This document shows positions 18,107-27,183 of a stretch of 64,000 nucleotides of DNA, in pieces. Positions within the stretch are counted from its first letter, which is position 1. Each line of letters opens with the position of its first letter. The position numbers were made by a program, and so were the translations under genes. The DNA comes from Desmospora activa DSM 45169 (GTDB lineage Bacteria > Bacillota > Bacilli > Thermoactinomycetales > DSM-45169): positions 310,001 to 374,000 of the forward strand of contig NZ_PZZP01000002.1 of NCBI RefSeq assembly GCF_003046315.1. The letters are read 5' to 3'. The notes beneath the pieces were generated by a model. It was not told where the DNA came from and did not search any database. It worked only from the letters and a program-made list of their open reading frames with translations.

Positions 18107-18270
18107 TCCAATTATTCCTATTGGTCGAGAATGATTTTAGCATGAGAAACGCAACCCGTCAATATTTTCGTTTTTGCGAACCGTTGATCGTCGTTTGTTA
18201 AGGGTTTTACCCAAGCATTACATTTCCTTTACAAATTGCCGTTCCCACACTATTTTCGGGGGATATGCCG

Positions 18271-18276
18271 TATAAT
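18271..18276 (+). promoter_or_regulatory. -10-like element ahead of the 36-residue peptide gene
   Basis: TATAAT 35 bases before the ATG of the small membrane peptide. No good -35 at 16-18 bases spacing, so the sigma factor is unclear. Confidence 0.3.
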
Positions 18277-18310
18277 AAAAACTAATCAAGAGGTCACGGA
18301 GGTGCCCTGT

Positions 18311-18421
18311 ATGAATTACCCTGTTGTTGGTAAATCGTTCTTGTTGGGCATTTTCAATGCAACATGGATGAGTATTCCCCTGTGGTTTTTGTTATACCTT
18401 ACCCTCCGTTTGGTTTTCTAA
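18311..18421 (+). CDS. 36-residue hydrophobic membrane peptide
   Basis: A short frame, MNYPVVGKSFLLGIFN followed by ATWMSIPLWFLLYLTLRLVF, with one clear transmembrane helix (about residues 10-33). CGGAGGTG lies 6 bases before the ATG and TATAAT 35 bases upstream; this is a far better translation start than an in-frame ATG at 18236. It is the only plus-strand gene between metN and the sugar transferase and faces the bidirectional hairpin at 18468. I do not recognise the family. It could be a small regulatory membrane protein or a type I toxin-like peptide; no antitoxin RNA was identified. Confidence 0.6.
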   Translation: MNYPVVGKSFLLGIFNATWMSIPLWFLLYLTLRLVF

Positions 18422-18467
18422 TCGAGAGGTTTACATGAAAATAGAACCGATTATGGTGAAGAATAAA

Positions 18468-18494
18468 AAAGGTTGCCATTGATTGGCAACCTTT
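18468..18494 (-). terminator. Bidirectional terminator of the sugar-transferase gene
   Basis: AAAGGTTGCCA/TGGCAACCTTT stem (18468-18478 with 18484-18494, loop TTGAT), followed by a T-run on the minus strand. It separates the convergent small peptide gene and the glycopolymer cluster. Confidence 0.85.
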
Positions 18495-18515
18495 GTGTGT
18501 GTTGATGATTCATTT

Positions 18516-19172
18516 TTAACGCGCTCCGCTACCGGAGAGAACAACCCAGACGGTGCGGTACAGGATTTGCAGATCCAAGGCAAACGATTGTCGCCGAATG
18601 TAATACATATCCATAAAGAATTTTTCTTTGGGAGTAGCATCATAACCACCGTTCACTTGAGCCCAACCCGTCAAACCCGGCTTAATGGTTAGCCGCTTTT
18701 TAAAGTTGGGGATCTCTTTGGCGAACTTCTCCGTAAACACCCGTCGTTCCGGACGTGGACCGATCAGACTCATATCCCCGTGCAAGACATTGATCAATTG
18801 TGGCACTTCATCGATGCGAGTCTTACGAATAAAGCGGCCCACTCGTGTGACGCGCGGATCATCCTTGGCAGCCCACTGCGGTCCATTTTTCTCAGCGTCA
18901 ATCCGCATTGATCGCAATTTAATCACATGAAATGGTCGACCGTTTAACCCCACTCGTTCTTGCTTATAAAAGACCGGACCTCTTGATTCCAGTTTAATGG
19001 CAATCATCGTCAATACCATGACAGGAAGAATAAACACTAAGAGCGCAATCGAAAATAAGATTTCAAGTATTCGCTTTGCCACAGGATACATTCCTGTTTG
19101 CTCATGCGATGGTTGAAGATCAACCGAACTCGCTTGCGAATCGCTTTCGTAAGCCATCGCTTTTGAACGCAT
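18516..19172 (-). CDS. Undecaprenyl-phosphate sugar-phosphate transferase (initiating)
   Basis: 218-residue bacterial sugar transferase (short PGT type, as EpsL/WcaJ C-domain). One N-terminal membrane helix (about 30-52) is followed by the catalytic domain: KLESRGPVFYKQERVG, FKLRSM-type HVIKLRSMR, TRVGRFIRKTRIDEVPQLINVLHGDMSLIGPRPE (the D-E-P and GPRP elements) and KPGLTGWAQVNG. It loads the first sugar phosphate on undecaprenyl phosphate to begin the repeat unit. The start is ATG 19172, with AGGAG upstream; the longer frame lacks a ribosome site. Last gene of the minus-strand cluster. Confidence 0.93.
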   Translation of the reverse strand: MRSKAMAYESDSQASSVDLQPSHEQTGMYPVAKRILEILFSIALLVFILPVMVLTMIAIKLESRGPVFYKQERVGLNGRPFHVIKLRSMRIDAEKNGPQWAAKDDPRVTRVGRFIRKTRIDEVPQLINVLHGDMSLIGPRPERRVFTEKFAKEIPNFKKRLTIKPGLTGWAQVNGGYDATPKEKFFMDMYYIRRQSFALDLQILYRTVWVVLSGSGAR

Positions 19173-19305
19173 CCGCAAACCACTCCTGCCGTAATAAAAA
19201 TAGTTGAAAACAGTAATCACTTACCAGAACTTCACCAACTGGTAACCAGTATACTGGAGATCTAACCGGTTGGCAATACGCGATTAGGCGTATTTTACGT
19301 TATCT

Positions 19306-20259
19306 TTACAATTCTGTTACAGCCGTTCCACGCTGGAGTAAAACCCTGTTTTGCAAAAGGTAATCCAAGCTTTGTATAAGGCCTTCTTCCAGGCTGACCT
19401 TAGGCTTAAACATCAGATGGCGTCGCGCTCCGTCAATATCAAAATAACTATGTTTAATATCCCCTTCTCTGTCAGGACCATAGGAAACAGAAATCGGTTT
19501 ATTTGACACCTTTTTCAAAAGCTGTACCAACTCATTAATGGAAGTGGAAATACCCGTTCCAATATTGAGCACTTGGTTTTCGGCCCGTGACAGTGCCGCG
19601 ATATTGGCAGCGGCAATATCGGATACATGAATATAATCCCGGGTTTGTTCCCCATCCCCGTCAATTCGGAGTGGTTCCCCCTTCAAAATGCGCTCCAGGA
19701 AGATGGCAATCACCGCCCCCTCCCCTTTGCTGATCTGCCGTTGCCCGTAAACATTGGCATAGCGCAAAATGGTAAAGGGGATTCCATAGAGATCTTGATA
19801 CGCTCTTAGATAGTACTCCGGTGTAAATTTGGAAATCCCGTAAGGAGAGAGCGGATTAACGGGATGGTTTTCATCGATCGGCAAATATTGCGGATTTCCA
19901 TAAACCGCTGCGGAAGAAGCGTAGATAAACTTGCTAACTCCACACTGACGAGCAGCCTCCAACAAGCGGATGGTTCCATGGATATTAATATCGGCGTCTC
20001 CCAGCGGCTGATCGACTGAAAAGGGAACACTGGATTGGGCCGCTTGATGAATCACCGCATCCGGACGTTCGGTCCGAACGATATCAAACAATTGCTCATC
20101 GCGGATATCGACCCGATAAAAGGGGACCTCTTTAGGTAGGAAACGCTCATCACCGGTGGCGAGGTTATCCACCACAATCGATTCATGTCCCGTTTCCAAC
20201 AATTGATCTACAATATGGGAGCCGATAAAACCCGCTCCTCCAGTAACCAAAACTTTCAT
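19306..20259 (-). CDS. NAD-dependent nucleotide-sugar epimerase/dehydratase
   Basis: 317-residue extended SDR enzyme. Rossmann motif TGGAGFIGSH near the start, catalytic YGISK (Tyr-x3-Lys, near residue 145), and NVYGQRQ. Closest in type to UDP-glucose 4-epimerase (GalE-like), but GalE, Gne and some dehydratases share these features, so the sugar is not assigned. The ATG at 20259 has GGGAG 8 bases upstream. It belongs to the glycopolymer cluster, between the initiating transferase and the divergent LCP gene. Confidence 0.88.
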   Translation of the reverse strand: MKVLVTGGAGFIGSHIVDQLLETGHESIVVDNLATGDERFLPKEVPFYRVDIRDEQLFDIVRTERPDAVIHQAAQSSVPFSVDQPLGDADINIHGTIRLLEAARQCGVSKFIYASSAAVYGNPQYLPIDENHPVNPLSPYGISKFTPEYYLRAYQDLYGIPFTILRYANVYGQRQISKGEGAVIAIFLERILKGEPLRIDGDGEQTRDYIHVSDIAAANIAALSRAENQVLNIGTGISTSINELVQLLKKVSNKPISVSYGPDREGDIKHSYFDIDGARRHLMFKPKVSLEEGLIQSLDYLLQNRVLLQRGTAVTEL

Positions 20260-20596
20260 TAGACAACTCCCTTTCGCCGTCACATTACAGCTATGGGTAT
20301 CAGTGGGTCGCTAAAAACCGTAATGAAAAGCACCCCATCCTTCAATCATAAAAAACGATTGTACATGAAACAATGTTCCCGCAAAAATAAATTTCCTCCC
20401 CAACCTATTGATTCGTCCGATCTCGAATGATCCATCCCGCCGGAGCGTGACGTTGCAGATAACGAGACTTGTACTGCAAAGTTCAATTCTTCCGATCATC
20501 CCCTCGCACCACACTTTTGCTTGTACCAGTGTAGGTATCCCCTTAAACTATTCTTAGATCGTATCAATAAACAAAATTAGGTAAGGGGGGAACGCA
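20260..20596. other. Divergent promoter region between epimerase and LCP gene
   Basis: 337 bases without a gene. Plus-strand TTGTAC (20521-20526) and TAAACT (20544-20549), 17 bases apart, could drive the LCP gene. The epimerase side shows no clear promoter. Confidence 0.4.
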
Positions 20597-21559
20597 ATGA
20601 GCGATCCGAGTCCAGCGATAAAACCGAAGCGCCGTCTATGGCTACGGATTTTGTTGGTACTTCTATTCTTTGTCCTCGCTGTTGTCGGCTATTATGGATA
20701 CCAGTTGGTACAAACCATGGACCAAGTGTATCAGCCTCCAACAAGGGAAAAATCAGCAAAACGGGAGAATAAGGTGGACATTACGGAAGATCCGGTTTCC
20801 ATCCTGCTGTTGGGGGTAGACGAACGAAAACAGAAAAACGATCGCGGTCGATCCGATACCATGATGGTCATCACCATCAATCCCCGTCAGCAAACGTTAA
20901 AAATGATGAACATCCCCCGGGATACATACACCGTAATACCGGGACGATCGGGTTACGACAAAATTAACCACGCTTACGCTTTTGGCGGTGAAGAGCTGGC
21001 CATCACCAGTGTAGAGGAGTTCCTAGACATCCCGATCGATTACTATGCCAAGGTGAACATGGAAGGTTTTACCCAGATCATCGATGTGCTAGGCGGTGTC
21101 GAAGTGCAGGTTCCTTTTGATTTTGAGTACCTCGAGCAAGCTTTTAAAAAGGGACCGATGCATCTGGATGGAGAAGCCGCTATCCGTTATACGCAAATGC
21201 GCAAAGAAGATCCCCAAGGCGACCTCGGACGGAATGTACGGCAACAACAGGTGATTAAAGCGATCTTAAAAAAGGGAACCTCCCCTTCCTCTTGGTCCAA
21301 ATGGGACGACTTGCTGGATGAGATCGGCGATAATCTAACGACGGACATCGCACCAAAAGACATTTTCCGCTTACAAGGAATTTATCGGGATCTGGGAAAT
21401 AAAAAAATGGAAACAGTCGCCATCAAAGGGGAAAATCAACGCATTGACGGGATTTATTATTATGTGGTGCCTGATGAAGAGAAAGCCCGCATTCAACAGG
21501 AGATACGTGAGCACCTGGAAATGTCCACCAATAAAGCAGCCGCCAGTACAAAAAAATGA
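20597..21559 (+). CDS. LCP family glycopolymer ligase
   Basis: 320 residues: Lys/Arg-rich N-tail, transmembrane helix at about 14-36, then the LCP domain with VSILLLGVDER, DRGRSDTMMVI, MMNIPRDTY, KINHAYAFGG and QGDLGRNVRQQQVIK. The catalytic Arg and Asp residues are kept. It faces the glycosyltransferase genes across a shared terminator at 21575. Its place inside the polymer cluster suggests it attaches that polymer to peptidoglycan (inference). ATG preceded by AAGGGGGG. Confidence 0.93.
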   Translation: MSDPSPAIKPKRRLWLRILLVLLFFVLAVVGYYGYQLVQTMDQVYQPPTREKSAKRENKVDITEDPVSILLLGVDERKQKNDRGRSDTMMVITINPRQQTLKMMNIPRDTYTVIPGRSGYDKINHAYAFGGEELAITSVEEFLDIPIDYYAKVNMEGFTQIIDVLGGVEVQVPFDFEYLEQAFKKGPMHLDGEAAIRYTQMRKEDPQGDLGRNVRQQQVIKAILKKGTSPSSWSKWDDLLDEIGDNLTTDIAPKDIFRLQGIYRDLGNKKMETVAIKGENQRIDGIYYYVVPDEEKARIQQEIREHLEMSTNKAAASTKK

Positions 21560-21574
21560 TCGACAGATGGACAG

Positions 21575-21602
21575 AAACCGCAGGCAGATGCGCCTGCGGT
21601 TT
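21575..21602. terminator. Bidirectional terminator between LCP and glycosyltransferase genes
   Basis: 11-bp perfect stem AAACCGCAGGC/GCCTGCGGTTT (21575-21585 with 21592-21602) between convergent genes that end at 21559 and 21605. Confidence 0.85.
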
Positions 21603-21604
21603 AC

Positions 21605-22858
21605 TCACATCCGCTTTGCTTCTTTGACCGTGCTTACTGTTCCGGTCAACCACTCCTTCAATTCTCCATAAAGGCGGCGGGCCAACTGTTGGCGGTCGCC
21701 AAAGGTGTGAATATAGTGACGGCCATTGGCGGCAATTTGATTCCGCTCTTCCTCTGTCTGTTCTTTGAGCCGGATGATGGCTTGCGCCAGCCCTTCCGGA
21801 TTCTCAGCACCACTAAAGACTCCGACACTATTTTCCTCGACAATTTGCCGCACTTCCCCGTCGACCGTCGTTACAATCGGTTTGCCCACATACATATAAT
21901 CAAACAGTTTGTTGGGACGGGCTCCGCGAAAGATTTCATTATCTTTTAAGGAGATAATGCCACAATCAGCCGCTTCAATAAAGGAAAATACTTCTCCTTT
22001 GGGAACTGGGTCCAACAGATGGACATTGTGTAATCCTTTTTCCCGCTTAAGGGCGAGCAGGCGCTCCTTTTCCGGGCCGTCGCCGATCAAGACCAGCGCG
22101 TACCCCTCAGGCAGGTGTTCACCGGCCAAGACCACATGCTCCAGGGCATTGGCAGGACCGTGAGCCCCAGCATAGAGAGCGACAAATTGATATGGGGCCA
22201 CACCCATACGCCTACGATACGTCTCTCTTCGCGCCGGATTCGGTTTCCAGGAATCCACTAGGATTCCGTTGGGGATCAGCGAAATTTTAGCGGCATCAAT
22301 TCCTTTTTCCTGGATAAAGCGGCGTTGATGCTCCGTCAGCACCACGATTTTATCTGCATGGCGGTACAGAAAAGATTCCATCCACGTCAATGCTTTCACC
22401 ATCCGTGGATTGCGCAGACCATCCATTTTAATCAATGTATCCGGCCACAAGTCCCGTACCTCCAGCACAAAGGGGCATCGCTTCACTTTGGCCAGCAGCC
22501 ACCCGGCAAAAGGCGTCAATAGATGGGGAGATGACGCAAACAAAATGTGGGGCCGGGCATGAAATAACCCCTGCAGGAAAAAGAGCAGAGCAAAGCTGAC
22601 CATGTTTATCACCCGCCGCCAATCATTGCGGGTATGTGGAAACGACCACAGCCATTTCATCTTTAATCCCGGAATCGGTTTAACGTCGCGCTTCGTCTCT
22701 TCATCGATAAAGCGGCGGCGGGAGTGGTTAAAGGAACTAAGCCACAGCGTTACATCCGCATCCTCCTGTTCCGCCCATTCCCGCGCCAATTCATAATGGC
22801 GAGTGATTCCACCCATGTTTGGTAGTACGGCATAATGGTTGGCGACCCAAATACGCAC
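21605..22858 (-). CDS. GT4-family glycosyltransferase
   Basis: 417-residue cytoplasmic GT-B enzyme. Donor-site region: ALYAGAHGPANALE, LVLIGDGPEKERL, and the E-x7-E motif zone EIFRGARPNKLFDYMYVGKPIV. The GTG at 22858, with AGGGAG 8 bases ahead, was chosen; the 75 extra codons of the open frame overlap the upstream gene antisense-like and read as low-complexity. It starts 5 bases after the preceding glycosyltransferase stop. Adds one sugar of the repeat unit (inference); donor unknown. Confidence 0.9.
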   Translation of the reverse strand: MRIWVANHYAVLPNMGGITRHYELAREWAEQEDADVTLWLSSFNHSRRRFIDEETKRDVKPIPGLKMKWLWSFPHTRNDWRRVINMVSFALLFFLQGLFHARPHILFASSPHLLTPFAGWLLAKVKRCPFVLEVRDLWPDTLIKMDGLRNPRMVKALTWMESFLYRHADKIVVLTEHQRRFIQEKGIDAAKISLIPNGILVDSWKPNPARRETYRRRMGVAPYQFVALYAGAHGPANALEHVVLAGEHLPEGYALVLIGDGPEKERLLALKREKGLHNVHLLDPVPKGEVFSFIEAADCGIISLKDNEIFRGARPNKLFDYMYVGKPIVTTVDGEVRQIVEENSVGVFSGAENPEGLAQAIIRLKEQTEEERNQIAANGRHYIHTFGDRQQLARRLYGELKEWLTGTVSTVKEAKRM

Positions 22859-22863
22859 GCTTC

Positions 22864-23982
22864 TCACTCCCTGGTTTGAGTCAACTCTTGGTAAAGTCGC
22901 AGTAATGTTTTCTCCTCGGCACCCCAGTTGTAAACATTGCGATGCGCTTTTTGGCCCTGTTCTCCCATCCGGCGACACCGGTCGGGATCTTGCAAGAGAG
23001 CCGTCACTTCCCGCGCCATCGCCACCGGATCGAGGGGGTTCACCGTTACCCCGGCACCGCTCTTCTGCAAAATTTCCCGCCACAGTGGAAAATCCGTCGC
23101 CACCACCGGCAAACCCGTCGCCATATACTCAAACAGCTTGATCGGCAGGGATTCACGGTAGTTTTCCACCGGATGGAGACAGACCAGCCCGACACTCCCC
23201 GACAGCAGCCACTGTTGCACCTGTTCAAAGGGAATCCGCCCGTGAAGGAAAATATTTTTCGCCTGTAATTGCGCTTCTTCCCGATCTTCCAGGCGAATAT
23301 GTTGTAGCGGTCCGATCAAATGCAATTCCGCACACAGCTCGGAGGGGATATGATCCATCATGGCGATCATTTCCCGATACCCGCGGAGATAGGAGATTCC
23401 TCCTACATATAGAATCCGGGGCGGGCCCACATGCTCGCGCCGTTCCCTAATCGGAATCGGCAAGGGATAGTTTTTGACCAGCCGCACTCGTTTTATCGGT
23501 GCAAAACTGTCGGCGATCGGTTCGGTCACCGTCACCACCGCCGACAGACGGCGGGCCATCCCCTTTTCCGCTACATGTGCCAGCCGTGACAGCGGTGGAC
23601 GCAGCAGGTGGGGAATCCACGGTTTGGTCATAATCTGCCGCGGAAGATCTTCATGGGCGTCATAGATAACCGGTTTGCCTGTGCGCCGCCGAATCCACAC
23701 CGCCCACGGCAGTAGCTCAGGATCATGGATGTGGAAAATATCCCCACCACTGGCAAGTGCCCGTCGAAACAGTTCCCGTCCCCCTTTGAGCCGCTCCCAT
23801 TTGCGGGTAGGAACAGGCAACCCTTTCACTTGGATTCCCTCAACCTGGCGCTCTTCAAATTCCGCCAAGGCGTGCAGCTCCACCGACCACCCGGCACGTG
23901 CCAACGAAACCGCCTGCTTGTGGAAAATACGCGAATCATTCCAATGGTGTACCGAGCTTAAAATCACGACTTTACCATTCAT
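22864..23982 (-). CDS. GT4-family glycosyltransferase
   Basis: 372 residues. N-terminal acceptor domain starts VVILSSVHHWNDSRIFHKQA; the C-terminal donor domain has YVGGISYLRGYREM, and ESLPIKLFEYMATGLPVVATDF, which holds the retaining GT4 E-x7-E motif. Start ATG overlaps the stop of the upstream ligase/polymerase gene by four bases (ATGA), so the two are translationally coupled. A repeat-unit sugar transferase of the glycopolymer cluster; donor unknown. Confidence 0.9.
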   Translation of the reverse strand: MNGKVVILSSVHHWNDSRIFHKQAVSLARAGWSVELHALAEFEERQVEGIQVKGLPVPTRKWERLKGGRELFRRALASGGDIFHIHDPELLPWAVWIRRRTGKPVIYDAHEDLPRQIMTKPWIPHLLRPPLSRLAHVAEKGMARRLSAVVTVTEPIADSFAPIKRVRLVKNYPLPIPIRERREHVGPPRILYVGGISYLRGYREMIAMMDHIPSELCAELHLIGPLQHIRLEDREEAQLQAKNIFLHGRIPFEQVQQWLLSGSVGLVCLHPVENYRESLPIKLFEYMATGLPVVATDFPLWREILQKSGAGVTVNPLDPVAMAREVTALLQDPDRCRRMGEQGQKAHRNVYNWGAEEKTLLRLYQELTQTRE

Positions 23983-25391
23983 CGGGCTCCCTCTCTATTT
24001 GGGATTCTCGCCGTACGATCGCTTCCTTTTCCGAGGACGATCACTGCCAGGGCAAACCCGTGAACCACCCACATCGGGGTAAAGTGGATGGCCGTGCTGG
24101 GGGCCATCCCTCCGATACTGTAACCGGCCAACGCAATCATGCAGGAAACAGCACCCCAGCGTATCCAGGGGGAGAGTTCAGGAGTGCGCCTTACACTAGC
24201 CAAACACCACAGCTTCCAAAAGATCCACAGATAAAAACCCATGTATAGGATGAATATCAGTAGCCCAAAGTTGACCAACACCTCCATCCACCAATTGTGG
24301 ATGTTGGTTTTATCCTCCACTCCCGGTGCACCTGCCATATAGTGTTCCACATTGCCGGCTCCCACACCGAGAAAGTGGCTTTCCACCAGAAAGTTTAGCC
24401 CGTTGGCGATCAGATATTTGCGAATGGAGACGCTTTTGTCTCCGGAAGGTGGCTCATCGATCTCCGGCTCCACCGTCTGTTCACCGGAAAAGGGGGTCCA
24501 ACTTCCCTTGAGATCCTGGACAATACCCAGGGAGGTGCTCAGCTTCGTCCGCGTGTGGTCAGCCAACAGCGTTGAGGTGAGGCCACTTACGATAACCGCC
24601 GCCGCCGTTAATAACAGGGCCCCTTGGAAAAGATTTTTTCGGTTCCACCATTGTTTCCGTGGCAGAACAAAAGGAATCAGCCCCAACCACAAAACCGTAA
24701 TCAGCGGTAATCCAAACATGCTGTTGCTACGAGAACCGGTGATAAACAGACAAGAGAGCGCAAGAATTCCCGTTATATACACGGTCACCTTTCCTATACG
24801 GGTCAACGGCAACATCACCATCGCCGCCGCCAGAAAGGGAAGGGCCAAATTAACCGCTGTGGCCAAATCGTTCTGATTATTGAAGAAGGAGGTAACTGCA
24901 CTTACATCTGTCCCATAATAACGGGAAGAGGGTAAGTGGAAAAACGTGAGTGCTTCAAAGACGCCAAAGACGACAATAACCGCAAACACCCCGAACATCA
25001 CTTTGACGGTTTGTTTCAGCATATCGGTCCCTTTTATGAACAGCGGAAACGACAGGGTCAACAACAACATCGTTCCCAAAAAAGTGATATAGCGGATCCC
25101 GTACGGCAGGTTGGCCACCCAAGTCAAAGAAATGGCGGCATAGAAAAACCAAAAGGCGGTAAACGCCGTAAACCAGCGAATCGGTCTAAAATGACCAAAA
25201 GCGGGTGTATGATTTTTTACCCAGTGTACCAGCAATCCTGCCGCCAACAGGATAAACGCCACCCGAAAAAAAGTGATATTAAACAATCCGGGCAGAGGAA
25301 TCCCTAGTGTGGGACCCAATAGAGCAAAAGCCACCATTAAATGAAACAGAAGGTGAAGCCGGGGTTGTCTTGGCATCAGAAGCGAACTCAT
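23979..25391 (-). CDS. O-antigen ligase/polymerase (Wzy-like) membrane protein
   Basis: 470 residues with about 11 transmembrane helices and a large external loop (about residues 285-345) that contains GVGAGNVEHYM. This resembles the periplasmic loop of the Wzy_C/O-antigen ligase family (PF04932). In a Gram-positive polymer cluster it most likely polymerises lipid-linked repeat units outside the membrane. Eight bases separate it from the flippase gene. A true ligase activity is less likely because LCP proteins do that step here. Confidence 0.82.
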   Translation of the reverse strand: MSSLLMPRQPRLHLLFHLMVAFALLGPTLGIPLPGLFNITFFRVAFILLAAGLLVHWVKNHTPAFGHFRPIRWFTAFTAFWFFYAAISLTWVANLPYGIRYITFLGTMLLLTLSFPLFIKGTDMLKQTVKVMFGVFAVIVVFGVFEALTFFHLPSSRYYGTDVSAVTSFFNNQNDLATAVNLALPFLAAAMVMLPLTRIGKVTVYITGILALSCLFITGSRSNSMFGLPLITVLWLGLIPFVLPRKQWWNRKNLFQGALLLTAAAVIVSGLTSTLLADHTRTKLSTSLGIVQDLKGSWTPFSGEQTVEPEIDEPPSGDKSVSIRKYLIANGLNFLVESHFLGVGAGNVEHYMAGAPGVEDKTNIHNWWMEVLVNFGLLIFILYMGFYLWIFWKLWCLASVRRTPELSPWIRWGAVSCMIALAGYSIGGMAPSTAIHFTPMWVVHGFALAVIVLGKGSDRTARIPNREGAR

Positions 25392-25398
25392 CGGGAAG

Positions 25399-26862
25399 TC
25401 ACCTTTTTCCTACGAGTTTGGGCAACAAGCGTTGAACCATGGACAAAGATTCTTTGTTAAACAGACCGGTGAGAAAGACGGCCAACATCATAAACAATGT
25501 AGCACCGATATAGACGAGCCAGAGGCCGTCCCACTCATTCATCTGGAACCAAGTGATGGCTCCCATCGTGGTCAGATATAGGGCCAGATAAGCGATCATC
25601 GATTTCATGCGGAAGTCGACGGGATAGATTTTTTGCCCTTTCCGATAAATCGACAAGAAGGCAAACAGATAGGTGATCACATTCATGATCCCCGTTCCCC
25701 ACGCCCCGATAATGGGCAACAGTACCAGGTTTCCGATAAAGTACAACGGAGCGGCGGCCATAAAGGTTTTGGAGATTGCTTTGGTCTCCTTATTGATCAA
25801 TAGGCCGACCCCAACAATTAAGTGCATGGTATTGAGCACCGTTCCCAAGGCCAACATCCATACATAAGGATAAGCGCCGAAGAAAGCTTCATTTCCGGCG
25901 ACGATCTTAATAATCGGTTCAATGAAGAAGGTAAGGAACAGGATAAAAAAGGTGCCGATCACCAGAAATGCCCGTCCCAGCAAACTGTAGATGCGCGGTG
26001 CATCCTCCTGATCCTTGATGGAGACGGAAAACGGGCGCCAAGCCAATTGGAAGGCGGCAGTCAACAAGGCGATAATACTGGCGAAGCGAACCGCCAACCC
26101 GAATACCCCCGCTTCCTCCGGGGAAACCATATGGTAGATCATCGGGCGGCTCATGGCATTCATCACCCAGAAAGCCAACAGCGCCGGCAACAACGGAGCT
26201 CCGTACTTCAACAGCTCCCGCACATGCCGTTGTTCGACGGAACGGGTAAACTTATCGCGATAAACCCACATCAAGATGGCGGCAACCAGCGCTTGGGCGA
26301 CGATTTGACCATAAAAGATCCCAACCACACCGGCTTCTTCTACAACCACAAAGTAAACACTGGCAAGAGAGGAGCCGATTACATATCCCATACTGCCGAA
26401 CATAAACGTTTTCACTTGACGGGCGAAGCGGGCATAGGCCAGTATTTGCTGGATTATCACGTTAAAGACGATAACCAGCACCGCCAAGAACAGCAAAAAG
26501 GGATATTCACCGGGTTCGACGTACATGATATCCGCCACCGGCTTACTGACGATCAACGCAATGGCAAGAAAGATAAGACTGATAAATGTAGGAACGAAGA
26601 CAGCTGCCGTAAAGTAACCATTGCGATCTTTTTCATCCTTGGCTTCGAAAAAATAGAAAGCCAAGGCAGTGTCTACTCCCAACATACAAAAATAGGTCAG
26701 CACCATGGCGATGGTGTTGGTCATATCCCAATCCCCGAATTGGATTGGGTCCAAGGCCCGTGTATAAACGGGTACCAACAGAAAAGCCACGATTTTGTTC
26801 CCCATCAGGGCCAAGGCAAAGGCCGTTGAGTCGGAGAAGAGTTGTTTAATCTTTGTGAGCAT
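25399..26862 (-). CDS. Wzx-type polysaccharide flippase (MATE/MVF superfamily)
   Basis: 487 residues and about 14 transmembrane helices, from the Polysacc_synt_C/MurJ-like superfamily. It opens FALALMGNKIVAFLLVPVYTRAL, the characteristic first helix. Start ATG at 26862 with AAAGGGG upstream; the additional 25 codons come from the noncoding tandem repeats at 26904-26975. It should flip undecaprenyl-PP repeat units to the outer face (family knowledge). First gene of the wzx-wzy-GT-GT run. Confidence 0.88.
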   Translation of the reverse strand: MLTKIKQLFSDSTAFALALMGNKIVAFLLVPVYTRALDPIQFGDWDMTNTIAMVLTYFCMLGVDTALAFYFFEAKDEKDRNGYFTAAVFVPTFISLIFLAIALIVSKPVADIMYVEPGEYPFLLFLAVLVIVFNVIIQQILAYARFARQVKTFMFGSMGYVIGSSLASVYFVVVEEAGVVGIFYGQIVAQALVAAILMWVYRDKFTRSVEQRHVRELLKYGAPLLPALLAFWVMNAMSRPMIYHMVSPEEAGVFGLAVRFASIIALLTAAFQLAWRPFSVSIKDQEDAPRIYSLLGRAFLVIGTFFILFLTFFIEPIIKIVAGNEAFFGAYPYVWMLALGTVLNTMHLIVGVGLLINKETKAISKTFMAAAPLYFIGNLVLLPIIGAWGTGIMNVITYLFAFLSIYRKGQKIYPVDFRMKSMIAYLALYLTTMGAITWFQMNEWDGLWLVYIGATLFMMLAVFLTGLFNKESLSMVQRLLPKLVGKR

Positions 26863-26903
26863 ACTGTTCCCCTTTACCTCTATAAACCTTCGCGCCACTA
26901 CCG

Positions 26904-26975
26904 TTTCCTTAATCGTAGTCCCGTGAGGGGCCACCACCGCTTTCCTGATCGAAGCCCTGGAGAGGCCACCACCGC
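26904..26975. repeat. Imperfect tandem repeat upstream of the flippase gene
   Basis: Units of 37 bases (26904-26940) and 35 bases (26941-26975), both beginning TTTCCT and ending GGCCACCACCGC, with a partial third unit CGCCACTACCG before them (26893-26903). Unit lengths break the reading frame, so the repeat is not coding. The remaining bases to 27183 show no gene. Confidence 0.65.
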
Positions 26976-27183
26976 ATCCATATCCGAAGTCTCGGAGGGA
27001 TATCCTTCTCCCCTTCTTAATCTAAGTACAGAAGGGGGACCCTCTTTCTCTCGGGTGTGCCTGACCCCTCTCGCTGGTGAAATCAGCCAGTGATTATTTC
27101 ACCGACCATCCCACCTTCGATTTCATCTCGAATGATCAGACACTTAAACCGAAACGCCGTTGACATCCGCTCTCCCCAAAATG

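Noticed and set aside
22859-23083. 75-codon N-terminal extension of the glycosyltransferase at 21605
   Set aside because: It overlaps the preceding glycosyltransferase gene and is low-complexity; the GTG at 22858 has AGGGAG and the usual family start.
25822-26829. 335-codon plus-strand frame across the flippase gene
   Set aside because: It is antisense to a clear Wzx membrane protein and its product is Gln/His-rich shadow coding. Helix pattern and ribosome site favour the minus-strand gene.
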